From: Valencia hispanica
Taxonomy: Eukaryota > Chordata > Actinopteri > Cyprinodontiformes > Valenciidae
Reading direction: 5' to 3'
Length of the DNA: 64,000 nucleotides
Assembly: GCA_963556495.2 (NCBI GenBank)
Contig: OY747702.1
Span: forward strand, 23,611,403-23,675,402
Part shown: positions 14,401 through 24,759 of the stretch, piece by piece
Layout: each line of letters begins with the position of its first letter
Numbering within the stretch: the first letter of the stretch is position 1
Program-made: the position numbers and the translations under genes
Notes under the pieces: generated by a model
Databases searched by the model: none
The model's input: only the letters and a program-made list of their open reading frames with translations
What the model was told of the DNA's origin: nothing

Positions 14401-15080
14401 TTTTTCAGTGGTTTTGTCAAAATAAGGACTTAAATCCAACTTAGATGCTGTGGAAAACCCGTCAGTGTGGGTCAAATAAAACTATTTTTTCAAAGAAGAG
14501 AGTACCAGAATTTCTCCACAGCAATCTAAAAGACGCATTGCCAGTTCCTGCAAACATTTAGATTTTCTGCTTTAAATAAAAGAAATTAGACCAAGCTATG
14601 CAGTAGATAAATATTTTACTCAATTTTATAATACCAGGAGAATTTGATTCAGGCCCATGCCTAAGTTCAAGTACACTTTGTAAAGAGCAATGAGCATTAT
14701 TAAGAAAAACCTAACTCACCATTTTCTTTATCATAGGTGCCATTTCTCCCAGCTCTACCTTTACTGAGCACACTAATCAATGTCTACCTGATGGTGCAGT
14801 TAGGTTCTGCCACATGGCTGCGATATGCTATCTGGATGTTAGTTGGTAAGTTTTATTTTATTTTTTTTATTTTTTATTTTTTTGGCTTTATTCAGACCTT
14901 ATCATCCCTGCCGCAGATCTCTGACAACCCTCCCCCGCCCTTTCTGCAGGTTTAGTTATCTATTTTGGCTACGGAGTCCGTAACAGTGTCCAGAGGAAGC
15001 GACTCAGGACCGACCAGCCTAACATCGAAACGGTCAGCAGCAAAACAGACCTGGACATAATTAAAGAGGAGAGGTTTTGA
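5431..15080 (+). CDS. slc7a2: Cationic amino acid transporter 2 (CAT-2), 11 coding exons
   Basis: Carries arginine, lysine and ornithine across the plasma membrane (SLC7 family, multi-pass). Coding exons: 5431-5800, 6204-6359, 6445-6610, 8219-8355, 8751-8973, 9968-10104, 10198-10300, 12532-12665, 12768-12934, 14737-14845, 14950-15080. All junctions are GT/AG and in phase, giving 610 aa (human CAT-2 is about 658; its tail is longer). The start MPCGVVKSF is chosen because family members begin MPC or MIPC; the frame is open further upstream without an ATG. Hallmarks: [20 protein letters not shown] (~res 40), [32 protein letters not shown] (~265-280), TLMMPYY, and ARDGLLF in exon 6. N-glycosylation sequons at about N225, N232 and N238 fall in the expected extracellular loop. 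The next gene, pdgfrl, also neighbours human SLC7A2, which supports CAT-2 over CAT-1 or CAT-3. Introns contain a Tc1 element and MITEs. Confidence 0.93.
6663..6808. mobile_element. Short MITE with GCTGGGTT-type ends in slc7a2 intron 3
   Basis: The stretch opens with TGCTGGGTTGA and closes with TTCAACCCAAG, so its ends are imperfect inverted repeats. It is full of GGGTTA, TGGGTC and GACCC words. Fish genomes carry many short elements built from this motif. No coding capacity. Confidence 0.5.
9968..10104 (+). other. slc7a2: slc7a2 alternative-type exon, A form
   Basis: This 137-bp exon encodes the region that in mammals is supplied by one of two mutually exclusive exons, giving low-affinity CAT-2A or high-affinity CAT-2B. 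The visible residues [18 protein letters not shown] match the A form; the B form and CAT-1/CAT-3 have VIYAMAEDGLLF here. I read the neighbouring introns (8974-9967 and 10105-10197) and found no second copy. Confidence 0.7.
10775..12231 (+). mobile_element. Tc1-family DNA transposon, full ends, internally damaged
   Basis: A 1457-bp element in slc7a2 intron 7. It starts CAGTGGCTTGC after TA (10773-10774) and ends GCAAGCCACTG before TA (12232-12233), the Tc1 target duplication. The long terminal repeats match over about 150 bases (for example, the GTGGGGTGTGCGTAATTATT region at 10960-10980 is mirrored at 12080-12100). The outer part of the right repeat has lost roughly 60-70 bases relative to the left. 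The stretch between the left repeat and the transposase start is also shortened. It carries a broken transposase gene in the same direction as slc7a2. Confidence 0.92.
11091..12068 (+). pseudogene. Tc1 transposase pseudogene, two in-frame stops
   Basis: Cut-and-paste transposase of the Tc1 family. One reading frame runs from [13 protein letters not shown] to the family's usual end near 12068 (STKY). The paired-like DNA-binding region is visible ([17 protein letters not shown], then RQGRPPKLT). The catalytic DD34E residues are all present: D in LWSDETK, D in [10 protein letters not shown], and E in LNPIENL. A TGA at 11889-11891, where the family has tryptophan, and a TAA at 11979-11981 interrupt the C-terminal ~60 residues. 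The first ~20-25 residues are missing with their ATG. There is no frameshift, so the copy is fairly young but cannot make full-length protein. Confidence 0.9.
13331..13975 (+). mobile_element. Harbinger-like MITE, copy 1 (slc7a2 intron 9)
   Basis: Shares long stretches with copies at 22151-22668 and 31761-32163 (the last inverted). Its right end is AACTAGGCT followed by TTA, the same terminus as copy 2. The left end is worn; the boundary is set by the first match to copy 3 (AAGTTTGCACCCACA). It contains the shared core ATGGCCGACAGAGAG and the shared tail GTGTCTCCGCAC. TTA at the border and 7-9 bp AGCCTAGTT ends suggest the PIF/Harbinger superfamily, as an inference. Confidence 0.75.
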
Positions 15081-15411
15081 GCCCAGAGGGGGTGAAGACA
15101 GACACACTAAGATGTTACATAGAGTAATTGCTTTATACCTGTGTAACTGTGTTCACCAAGCATCAATTACTATCTACTGTTGTTGTGTTCAATGCCCAAA
15201 AATGCCAGTAAACAGATTTACAGAACAAGAAACGTCCAAACAGGGAGGCATTTTATTCCCCTAAATTGCAATTTAATTAAATCTTCCCAGTTAAAAACAA
15301 TTAGATATTTGTACTGTGTAACACATAACTGCATATTCAGCATCGTTAGAATCAGATACATATACTGTACTTCCTAAAAGTCCTTGGAGTGAAAGAAGTA
15401 TTTTAAAGTAA

Positions 15412-15417
15412 AATAAA
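15412..15417 (+). terminator. slc7a2: Candidate slc7a2 polyadenylation signal
   Basis: AATAAA 332 bases after the slc7a2 stop codon, in AT-rich sequence. A further AATAAA lies at 15495-15500. Which is used cannot be told from sequence. Confidence 0.45.
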
Positions 15418-15635
15418 TTATTTAACATATTTGTGTATTTATGCTGCCTCTCAGACTATTGTTTTAAAATGAAAAAACAGAGATATAATAGGCTAATAAA
15501 CAAAGAAAAGATAAATATTCTGTAGATATGTAACATTTTGATACATTATATATACAATACATTACATATACAACAATAATGAATTTTGGGTTTACGTTTT
15601 AATAACAATTGTAAAACATGTAAATTTTTGAATAA

Positions 15636-16010
15636 ATGGTCTTGAGCCAGAAAAGGGTGGGGTGCCTTCTCCGGGTCGGGGGTGGGGTCCTTCCCCAAGT
15701 GGAGGAGTTTAAGTATCTGGGGGTCTTGTTCACGAATGAGGGAAAAATGGAGCGGAAAATCGATAGACGGATTGGTGGGGCAGTGATGCCTCCTGGACGC
15801 CTCCCTGGTGAGGTGTTTCAGGCACGTCCCACCGGGAGGAGGCCCAGGGGAAGGCCCAGGACACGCTGGAGAGACTATGTTTCTCGGATGGCCTGGGAGC
15901 GCCTTGGGATTCGTCCCGAGGAGCTGGAACAAGTGGCTGGGGAGAGGGAAGACTGGGTGTCCTCGCTTAAGATGCTGCCCCCACGACCCGACCCCGGATA
16001 AGCGGAAGAA
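15636..16010 (+). pseudogene. 3' end of a GGAT-tailed LINE, with in-frame internal deletion
   Basis: An open frame ending at 15999-16001 encodes the C-terminal part of a fish non-LTR retrotransposon ORF2 (EEFKYLGVLFTNEGKME, then [20 protein letters not shown], then [15 protein letters not shown]). The region between KIDRRIG and GRLPGEV, normally over 100 residues in this family, is missing without breaking the frame. The copy is 5'-truncated and runs straight into a (GGAT)n tail, as expected for a retrotransposed 3' end. The same family appears on the minus strand at 46497-47460. I do not assign a named clade. Confidence 0.8.
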
Positions 16011-16083
16011 GATGGATGGATGGATGGATGGATGGATGGATGGATGGATGGATGGATGGATGGATGGATGGATGGATGGATGG
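16011..16083 (+). repeat. (GGAT)n tail of the LINE
   Basis: About 18 tandem copies of GATG/GGAT immediately after the LINE coding end. It is likely the element's own 3' tail, expanded as a microsatellite. It reads as a meaningless MDGWMDGW peptide, which is not a gene. Confidence 0.9.
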
Positions 16084-17079
16084 ACATAAATTGGTATCAT
16101 TTTGTAATTGTAATGATGATTATAAGCTACATGTTTTTTGCTGTGTTTTTTTTTTGTTTTGTTTTGCTTTCTTAACTTATTTTATTTTGCTCAAGCAGAT
16201 GTACTATTTACAAAATGCCATTTCATGTAACATCATATTTGTTTAGTCCATTTTTGCTGTGTTTAAACAAAACTGTTAAAAATTACGTTGTGTTTCTACA
16301 TGTAAATATGGAAATTTTACATATTTGCTACAGTTCTTTAAATATATTTCTTAATTTAAAAAAGAAAAAAATGAAGTTTTAATTGTTAATTGGAGTTACT
16401 TTTGTCGCAGGTTGACTGAAAGTAAAATACATTTATAAATGTTACTACTTTTTTCCCCCAGAAATGTCTCTTTAACCTCATTTCATAGAGAACAAAAGGA
16501 TCTTTCAGGACTGATTATCTTTTTCATGTACAAGATCCCAGATTTGTTGTTACCCTCAAGGAAAGATGTAATAGTGACACAGCAAACTGCATGTTTTGAA
16601 GTAGTGATAAGTGCCAATACCACATTTATTGGTTGTTTCTTTTGGTTTAATTTAGTTTGTTGAAATAAAGAAAGAGGTTTTCACATCTACCCTTTAGCAG
16701 AGCACACACGTGAGAAAAATAGTGCAATAAGCCAAAAGCATTGATTTGGAGAAGAAAAAGATATTAGGAAAACATATTTCTCATATATACACCATCATAA
16801 ACATTACATTTTAACTTACATTACTTGTGATGAATAACAGAGGATTTATCCGTTCATGTATAAATGAACCCTCAATAGATATTATTTAGTCTGTTCAAGA
16901 AATTGGTAATGTCATATTTAATATTAGTAGTAATTTCACATTTCTTTGCTCTGTTGGTGATACAGATGTATTGGAAGTAGGCTCCTCAGAGAGTTTAGGA
17001 AAACAAAATGGGACCACAATGGTATGGATAGGTTATTCCTAAAATAATACAACGATGTATGTAAACTTTTAGTTCTGTT
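16084..17079. other. AT-rich intergenic sequence
   Basis: Between the LINE tail and the next relic. No exon, RNA gene or clear repeat seen. Confidence 0.5.
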
Positions 17080-18050
17080 TGCATCAAAATTATTCTAACT
17101 GGTGTTTTTCTGGAAAAGGGAAAAAAGGAAAAGTTTCCCCCATCTATAAACAGGACTCTGAAATTATACACCTGTTACTCTTTTCTTAATTGTTTAAGGT
17201 ACTTGAGAAGTATTTATGTAAATCAACAGATTACTATTTGAGAAATTATGACTTACTTGGTGAGTATCAATAGGGTTTTAAAAAGCCATAAAATCAATAA
17301 AAATCTGTACACATGATGAAAGTTGTAGGAGATATAGCAAGAACCCCTTAAAGGCATTTGAAGCTATTGGTCACTTGATTTTCATTCAAGCATATTGGTA
17401 ATATTGAGTAGGTGTTTTAAACCACTGGGTCAGAAGCTGCTTAGGGGAAAAACAAACACTAATGAAAAAAATAACTTCCACAAGATTTAATGCTGGGACC
17501 AAAGTTGTATTTACATGATGCTCAAATTAAGATTGTTAAAACCTACAATGGTTGCAGATGACACAGGTGGGTTTTTTTAAGGGTTAGAAATCCTAAAAAT
17601 CATGGTATGATTGTTTGATATTAATAGGCCACAAATCAATATTACAACTCTGTTGGAAGCCACATATTGGGTAATATTAATAATTAATATATGTAATTAA
17701 TGGGTTCTATAATTAAACTCCCAAAGAACATATTTTAGAATAGTATATAATGTTATAAGAAGACTGCAAATAATCTGTGTATATTTATCAGATTAGAGAA
17801 AAACAATGTTGCAAGTTCCTAAAACAGAATGATTCCAATAAAAGAGGTTGTTTGTGTTGAATAGATTTGAGAACTGATGTGAAATTCAGATGTGCATCAG
17901 TTCAGGGAATTCTGAAAATGGGTCAGAGGTTTTCAAGTGGTTGAATTAATGTTTGAATTATAATATACAACCAAAAATCTTGAATTATATGTGAAAAATG
18001 AAAAAGTATTATTTTAATGATTTGCTAAAAAGATAACTTAATTTTAGTTT
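17080..18050 (+). pseudogene. Worn LINE reverse-transcriptase relic
   Basis: Many stops, but landmarks of a non-LTR reverse transcriptase appear in order. There is a QxGF-like start near 17268, a degenerate GVPQG..LGP block encoded near 17480-17505 (seen as LMLGPKLYLHDA), and an ADDTG remnant at 17557-17571. A C-terminal stretch near 17870-17930 resembles the RTDVKSRCIS..G..WN end of such proteins. It lies upstream of pdgfrl in the same direction and looks older than the LINE at 15.6 kb. The family is not assigned. Confidence 0.6.
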
Positions 18051-18406
18051 CACTTTACCTGAGCTTATAAATGTAGGTCACAAGGTTTACTAGGCACCAA
18101 ATGTTTTTAACTATGCAACCACAGTCAGTTTTCTGGGCAGCATCTGAGAAGGTTGGACTTGTGCTGCCATTGCACTATTCCAGTCCGGCAGCTAAACAAA
18201 CAGGCTCTGAGCCCTTATTGGTCTGGGGACTCCAGAGGAATTTGTGGTACTAATGCTCCACTAGCTCAGTTGAAGGAATGCGTGTGATTCTGCTTGCCTA
18301 CTTTCTTTTCTTCTACCTTTTTTCGTCATTGTTTGTACAGTTTTCTCTGTGCTGAACTGCCTGAACTAAGACTTTACACACCACTTTGGACATCAATAGA
18401 TCAATT

Positions 18407-21400
18407 ATGCGTTTGCTGAAGTTATCTGAGTCGAAGTGGAGGCTGGTGCTGAGCGCTTTTCTTGTTTGCGCTGTAATCTTTGAGTTGGGTAAGTGAATTC
18501 ACTGTGCACTTCTGTAAACATGTGTTTCTTAAAAACACCAAGAATGCTACATGTTGGCTTATTTTAAAAGTTGGTGTATGACTAAGCAATACATTCATGA
18601 TATCAAGCAGTCTTACCTGTAAAAACTGTTATTTCACCTGTACACTTTGTTAAAAAGATGCCAAAGAACAGAAAACAAATCCTGGAAAAACGTTCACACC
18701 AAAGAAAGCCAAACTTGGTCAGGCAACAAATAAAAGACAAAAAGCTGAGATGCTTAAACCAAAGATCAAATCAACAGTTGCAGCTCAGGCCGAGACATCG
18801 CTTACACAGGTAGGAAACAGTAACTTACTCAAGGATATCTGGATCTCTCTTATGCTTTCAAAATTGTCCTGTTTCAAAAATGATTATTATTTACTTGTTG
18901 CATTAAGGTTCTTGGCAGAGGTGTGTTTAAGAAGGTGGGAGAGACCTTAAGTGTGCAGACAGGAGACACATTGAGTCTGAGGTGCAGGGGCAAACCTGTG
19001 CAATGGAGCATACCCCCCTACGTGGAAGAGGATGAAGGAAGGCTTATGTAAGATATATGTTCCTAAATCTGTAATATGCATGATGATGACCGGGCAACGG
19101 AATATGCACAAGTCTGTTTATTCTTTAAGTGTTTGTTTTCATATGGCAGGATTGTCCAACAGGAGCGATTTAGCCTCCTGACATTAGTTAACACAACTGT
19201 TGCAGACACAGGGGAGTATGCCTGTTATCCAATGCATTGTGAAGACAGAGACTGCAGAAAGGAGTACAACAAAGTTATCAAAGTCTTCATCTTCTTTCCA
19301 GGTATGATGGAAAAGCATTTTCATATCTAAACATTGTTGCTTTGTGTAATATTTGTAAACATCCTGAAATTACATCCAACTTTGATTACAATCCCACAAT
19401 CCCAAAAGAAAATGTTTTTGAAACTTTCAACCTTTCTTTTGAATAAACTTATTCAGCAGAAAATAATCCCTAACCCCAGAATCAGAGGCCCCACACTTAT
19501 TGGCAGCCCTGATATATTTTCTATAAAATACATGCAACAGAATTACTTTTGATTTTTCTAAATGGAACTTTAAGTTTTAATCATCAACCCATGACTGTCT
19601 GTTTCCATGGATTATAAGTAAGATATGACATAGAGGCTTATTCCCCTTAGCCACTTTTCAAAATAATAATTACAAGGGCATGCAATTCAAATAAGTTTGT
19701 GTTGATCTTTATATGTTGAGGAATTTACTACAAAGAAAGAGCTGCTTGGTCGAACCCACCAAATTCAACAGTAAGAGCAAAACTGTAAAAACCAAATAAA
19801 AAATATAGCTGTAACTGTGAGAGCAAGGTAAAGAGGTAAGTTCACTGTTTGAGAACAGTAACAGAGTGGCATCCTGAGAAAACCAAGTCTCCATAGCAAC
19901 CATTAGATGTCAACTGGTTGCCTGGGAACAGAGTTAGGAAATGTTCTGTCCTATCATCACAAGCAAAAACTTGTGGAGTTTAATCAACTTTACTGAAACT
20001 TTACCTAAAACCATGTGCTTTGGTCAGATAACGCTAGAACTGAGCTTTTAGGGAACATTCAGTGAGGATCTGGAGTGACACTAACAATGAATATGTGGAA
20101 AAAGTGCCTTTAGGTCACTGCTTAGGACCTTTTTACCAAACCTTGTTAAAGTGAATGGAAATAGAAACTTTTTGAAATAATTGGACATTTAAAAAAAATC
20201 GGTAAAAATAAAAATCACTCAAAAAATAAAACCCACATGCTTACGATGTCAGTTACTGGTGACCAACAACGTTAAGCAGTTCCAGTTCATAGTCATTATA
20301 TAACCACATTAACAACAACAACAACAACAAAACAACAACAAAAGAATTAAATAGCACACTACAAAGTGCAATGATTCAATATCATAAACAAATCCAAACA
20401 GGTCCATTCAGAGCACTTGTTTAGAAGTGCTACTGCTGTTGTGAGGAAGGAGAACCTAATGTGGTTACTCTGAAAGTAACTGCCTTAAAATGTCTTCCAG
20501 AAGGTGGTAGCTCAAATTCTGAAAAAGTAGCATGTTCTGGGTCACTAGTCTAAGTGTAGTGTTCTCAAAGATGACTGGCAAAGCTGGTATGTCCTTACTA
20601 CCGAGGATTGTAATTGCTACTTTGATCAGCCTCCTCAAACACCTCCTCAAGTGGCTCACTGTGTAAATGTTCTCAAATTTCTCAGAAGTGCAAATAATGG
20701 TAAAGGGCACTGTATTGATACGGATTTTTCAGCTACACCTAACTAATCTTATAACCAATCTCTTGCATCTTTCAATGCTCCAACTAGATCCAAGAGAATT
20801 ATTTGTTCCATCATCCAGCCATTATGAAATGATCCAACTGAGAAGCAACTGGCCGACAGTGCTCCCCTGCCAGGTCACCTCACCTGAGGCAAAAGTAACT
20901 CTGCACCGTGAGTTCCCACCGGGGGAAGTGGCAGTGGACGGGACGGAGATCTCCTTTAACAACAGGAAGGGCTTCACCATTCGTCGGCCACGGCCACATC
21001 ACGCCGGAGTGTTGCACTGTGTGGCTACGCTGGGAAACCTCATGCAGAGCTCCACCAAGTACATCCTCATCTATGTAAACTGTGAGAACTATTAATCAGT
21101 CTGTGTCCACTTGTGTTTGGGGATCGACTTGGGGATACTCCCAACTATTTAAAACTTAGTTTATTTTCTGTCTGTTCTTCAACTTTAAACAAACTGAACT
21201 GGCATGGATGTCAGGATTTCCAGAACAGCTGAAATTGCTGGATCCAGTCGTCTAATCTTACACCTCTGCACTGGTTTTTATCTTTTTTAGATAATACACC
21301 ATGGCCTGAATCTGTCAATAATTAGGCTATACTTAAAGTAAAATATTTAGTCATTCAGGGAAAAAAATCTAGATTTTGATGTTATGTTAGAGTAATGAGA

Positions 21401-24400
21401 AAATGCAAATTTTTGTTTCCCTTACCATTAGATCCCATGGCTCCTCCTGCTCCGGTGATTCAGGCATCATCAAGCTCGGTGGCTGTGGGGGACAACCTGC
21501 GTGTCACCTGCGCTGCAGTGGGAGAAAGGGACGTGTTCATAGAGTTCAACTGGGAATATCCAGGACAACAGGTCAGGAAATCAGCTCTAAAGACTTTGCA
21601 CTAACCCACCCTATGTACAGTTGTTGCAAAAAAGATTTGCATAAAAGACTCTTTTTTTTTCTTTTTACAAACATTGGAGGTTCCATTTTTTGTGATAATT
21701 TTTCATATTATTTTAAAACTAATAAAAGCCATACTTTACAGTAAATGTCTGTATGAATTTAAAATATTTACTTAAAAATACTATATTTTCTGTACTTTTA
21801 TTAACTTCATTGTAGCATCAGAATATAATAAGCAAAAGTGAAACGATGAAAGAGTCCAAGTGAAATCAATGATTTAATTAAAAGACTGGTTGGTGTAAAA
21901 TTCAATTAATTTCAGTTTATTTATATAGCCCCAATTCATAACAGATGTCATCTCAAGGCACTCCACAAGAAAATACATTTTAATTCATTTGATTTGAAGT
22001 GATGTACATCCATTCAAATCAAAAAGTTTAAAAGTTGTCAATGTTAGGAAACCCAGCAGATTGCATTGAGTCCTTGACTTGCAGCGTTCACTCCTCCTGA
22101 ACAAACATGTAGCGACAGCAGACAGTTGCCTGCGTTGTGTCGTTGACTTAAGCCTAGTTACACCTCTCTATCAGCTAGTTTGCACACACATGCACATGTA
22201 CTGACAAAAACGTTTTCCTTTTATACTTCACCACTATACATCCACTCAAGGAGCAATGGCCGACAGAGAGCGAGTTTTGATTGAGCTGGAAAGCTTTTTA
22301 CTAGAAGTGCAGCTCATAGAATACTCTAAAAACGCAAGTAAAAAAACAAACACAGCTGTCTGTTTTGTTGTTCTCTACACCTACTGGTGTTCAAATTCAC
22401 CAAGATACAGTATTAGATAAACTAGCCTTGGAACATAGACTATCTAGTGCCCAAAAGCTGTATTGACTACTAATTACATCGACTGATCTTGGGCTGATGT
22501 TGGGCTGACCAATCACAGATGTGCACTCTCTGTTGCGTTCAACAGATAGTTAAAAAATTGGGCTCTACTTTGTTCGTGTTTGCGTGCTGGTTGGAGAGCC
22601 CTTGCGTCGACAGATAATGGCGCTGCGTGTCTCCGCACTTTCGCAGACAGAGAAGTATAAACTAGGCTTTAACAGCAATCCCTCACACTGAGCAAGCATG
22701 TTGCAACAGTGGAGAGGAAAAATTCCCCTTTAACAAGAAGAAACTTCTAGCAGAACCTGGCTCAGTAAGAGCTGCCTTCTGCCACGATCAACTGGGGGCT
22801 CGAGAAGACAGAGGAGAGACACAAAAAGAACAAAATAAATGACGTGAGAGTACTTTCTATGTTAAAGTAAATAAAATGTTGATAACAGGACAAGGAGGAA
22901 GTTCAGGAACCGGGAGCATCATCCCAGCCGATGCCCCCCTCCAACAAGGCATCAGAGTTGAGCAGGATGCCAGACCAGGTGCAGCTTCTATGGAGAGATA
23001 AACAGTATGAAAAAACAAAGTTAACAGTTGAAATAACAGCAAATAATGCAACTAGAGAGAAGTGGAAGAGAAAAGTACCAGAGTGAAGAAAAGTGGTCAG
23101 TCTGTCCTCCAGCAATCCAAGCCTAAAGCAGCATAACTACAGAGATAGCTCAGGATGACCCAGCACGCTAGAATTAGACATGAGAGAGACAGAGTCAGGG
23201 AGAACCATAAAAGAGAGGCAGATGTGTTTATTGAAATCACTGTCTTCCTGGGTTAGCATTGGTTACCTCCAAAGAAAGCATGCTACAATCATAACTTTAC
23301 ATCCAAATGAAATCACATATAAGGCAATTGGTAAAAAGAAGATTACACCTGAAAGAACAAACAGTGAATGTGTTTAGTAATAGAGAAGGTTTTATGATAT
23401 GCAAGGGAGTCTAGGAAGTGCCAGGGCTATATTATCCTGAGGAGCATTATGTTACCACCAGTACAGAGCTTGCATTGGTAGCAGATTGGTGTGAGTGCAT
23501 CTGTATGCATAATGAAACCAAGACTATTGGACAACAGCATTGTGACGGGAAGGGCAGCAAAGAAGCAATTTCTGTCAAATAAAAAAGGTCAAGGGCAGAT
23601 TGAAATAGAAGACTGGTGGAAAGGTTTTATTTTTGATTAACTTTCTTTCTGATGTGCATTACTCTGATTCCGCTTTTAAGCCCATAGTGAAGCATCCTGA
23701 AACAGTCTGTGTGTGGAGATATTTCCCATCCAAGGGAGTAGGATTACTTTCAATTCTGTCCAAGAACACTGTCATAAATACAAGGTCATAAAGACTGATT
23801 GAAATACCTTCTAAAAGCAACATCTTCCAACAATTTAGACACAATTTGGAATGATCTGAGCATTTTCCAACATGATGGAGCACCATGTCACAAAACGAAG
23901 TCGTTCAAAGATGAGAACATTAACATGTTGGAACTAAGGTCTGGTCAAGCAAAGATCTTACTGCCATTAAGAACCTAAGAGTGAATAAATCGAAGAAAAC
24001 AAAATACGATAAATATCAAGCACCAATAGGACAAGAATGCCCACTGCAAACAAAATCATAACTTATGACTGATTACATGAATATAATGTATTTACTTATG
24101 AAATCCTATAAAATCGTTGGATTTTATTTAAATGTTTTGGACTCCACAATAAGTACACCTGACTTATACATAAAAGACATTTAGGTACATGAGCTTGATC
24201 ACTCTAGGAACAAATCTCTCGGTGCATCCGATATTAGTCACACCATAATTTGACCCATCAAGTACATATAGGTCAGCTTGATGGAGAATCTTTGTCCACA
24301 CTTCTCGCTAAATGGAGTGTTTGCCCTGGTTACAGATTGGGAGGCCTCTGTACACAGAGGAGACAATGATCCCGGTCAGTGGAGAAGAATCTCGGCAGCA

Positions 24401-24548
24401 GTTTCAGTCTGTTCTCCAGGTGGATGAGGTGAGGGATGTGGACCAGGGAGAGTACACCTGCACTGCTCAGAACCTTCAGGGAGCAAAGTCTGTGTCCACC
24501 ACCATTAAAGTGGTCCCCAAAGCAAAAGCCAAGAAACTACTAGTGTGA
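18407..24548 (+). CDS. pdgfrl: PDGF receptor-like protein, 7 coding exons
   Basis: Secreted protein with Ig-like domains related to the PDGF receptor ectodomain; no kinase part. Coding exons: 18407-18488, 18658-18809, 18908-19047, 19150-19301, 20788-21081, 21432-21571, 24336-24548. All are GT/AG and in phase, giving 390 aa (human 375). Residues 11-27 form a hydrophobic signal peptide, followed by a lysine-rich linker (28-78). Ig cysteine landmarks: C104 and C150 (DTGEYAC) with a family-typical Cys cluster CYPMHCEDRDC; C203 with the LHC of GVLHCVA; C300 (VTCAAVG) and C362 (GEYTCTAQNLQG). KVTLHREFP and TLVNTTVADTG match the human protein closely. N139 is a glycosylation sequon. It follows slc7a2 as on human 8p22. 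The last intron (2.7 kb) is full of repeats. Confidence 0.94.
20311..20342 (+). repeat. (AAC)n microsatellite in pdgfrl intron 4
   Basis: About ten AAC units with one interruption. Confidence 0.85.
21905..22150 (+). repeat. Dispersed fish repeat, left part, split by a MITE
   Basis: Begins with TTTATTTATATAGCCCCAATTC and the phrase CTCAAGGCACT, which is the opening of a common teleost interspersed repeat. A related copy lies at 29066-29300. The text is interrupted after GTTGACTTA and resumes at 22672. Superfamily not assigned. Confidence 0.6.
22151..22668 (+). mobile_element. Harbinger-like MITE, copy 2, both ends intact
   Basis: Starts AGCCTAGTT and ends AACTAGGCT, a perfect 9-bp inverted repeat, with TTA directly on both sides (22148-22150 and 22669-22671) as a target duplication. 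It contains ATGGCCGACAGAGAGCGAG with an open frame of about 40 codons ([17 protein letters not shown] at its start). It is inserted inside an older dispersed repeat in pdgfrl intron 6. Confidence 0.85.
22672..23200 (+). repeat. Dispersed fish repeat, right part
   Basis: Continues the repeat broken at 22150. It includes AGCAATCCCTCACACTGAGC and GAGGAAAAATTCCCCTTTAA, wording I know from a widespread teleost repeat. The right border is uncertain and the repeat may extend to ~23640. Confidence 0.55.
23640..24100 (+). pseudogene. Tc1/mariner-type transposase relic, second lineage
   Basis: The catalytic-region motif FQHDGAPCHK is encoded at 23855-23890, preceded by a degenerate HPETVCVWRYFPSKGVG stretch (transposases of this group have HPxSVMVWGxxSxxGVG). 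Stops and frame breaks are frequent. The wording differs from the Tc1 copy at 10.8 kb (FQQDNDPKH), so this is another lineage. It lies in the last pdgfrl intron. Confidence 0.6.
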
Positions 24549-24749
24549 TGCCCAGGTGGATGGCATCACTGAGGTGAAAGAGATGATAAATTAATCAGAG
24601 CAGTCTTCTAATTTGTCAGCGTATGAGAAGTATATTAGTTAAATACAGAGAAATATAGCAAACTATAATGTTCTCCTTTGGAGGCTGTGAGGGATGAAAT
24701 CATGCTGCAACTGAGATACCAGATGAATGTCAGCTGTTCAAGGTCGAAT

Positions 24750-24755
24750 AATAAA
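24750..24755 (+). terminator. pdgfrl: Candidate pdgfrl polyadenylation signal
   Basis: AATAAA 202 bases after the stop codon, followed by GT-rich sequence (GTGTTTAA, then GTGTGTCC). Confidence 0.6.
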
Positions 24756-24759
24756 AGTG

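Noticed and set aside
16012..16100. MDGWMDGW repeat peptide frames on both strands
   Set aside because: They are translations of the (GGAT)n tail of a LINE.
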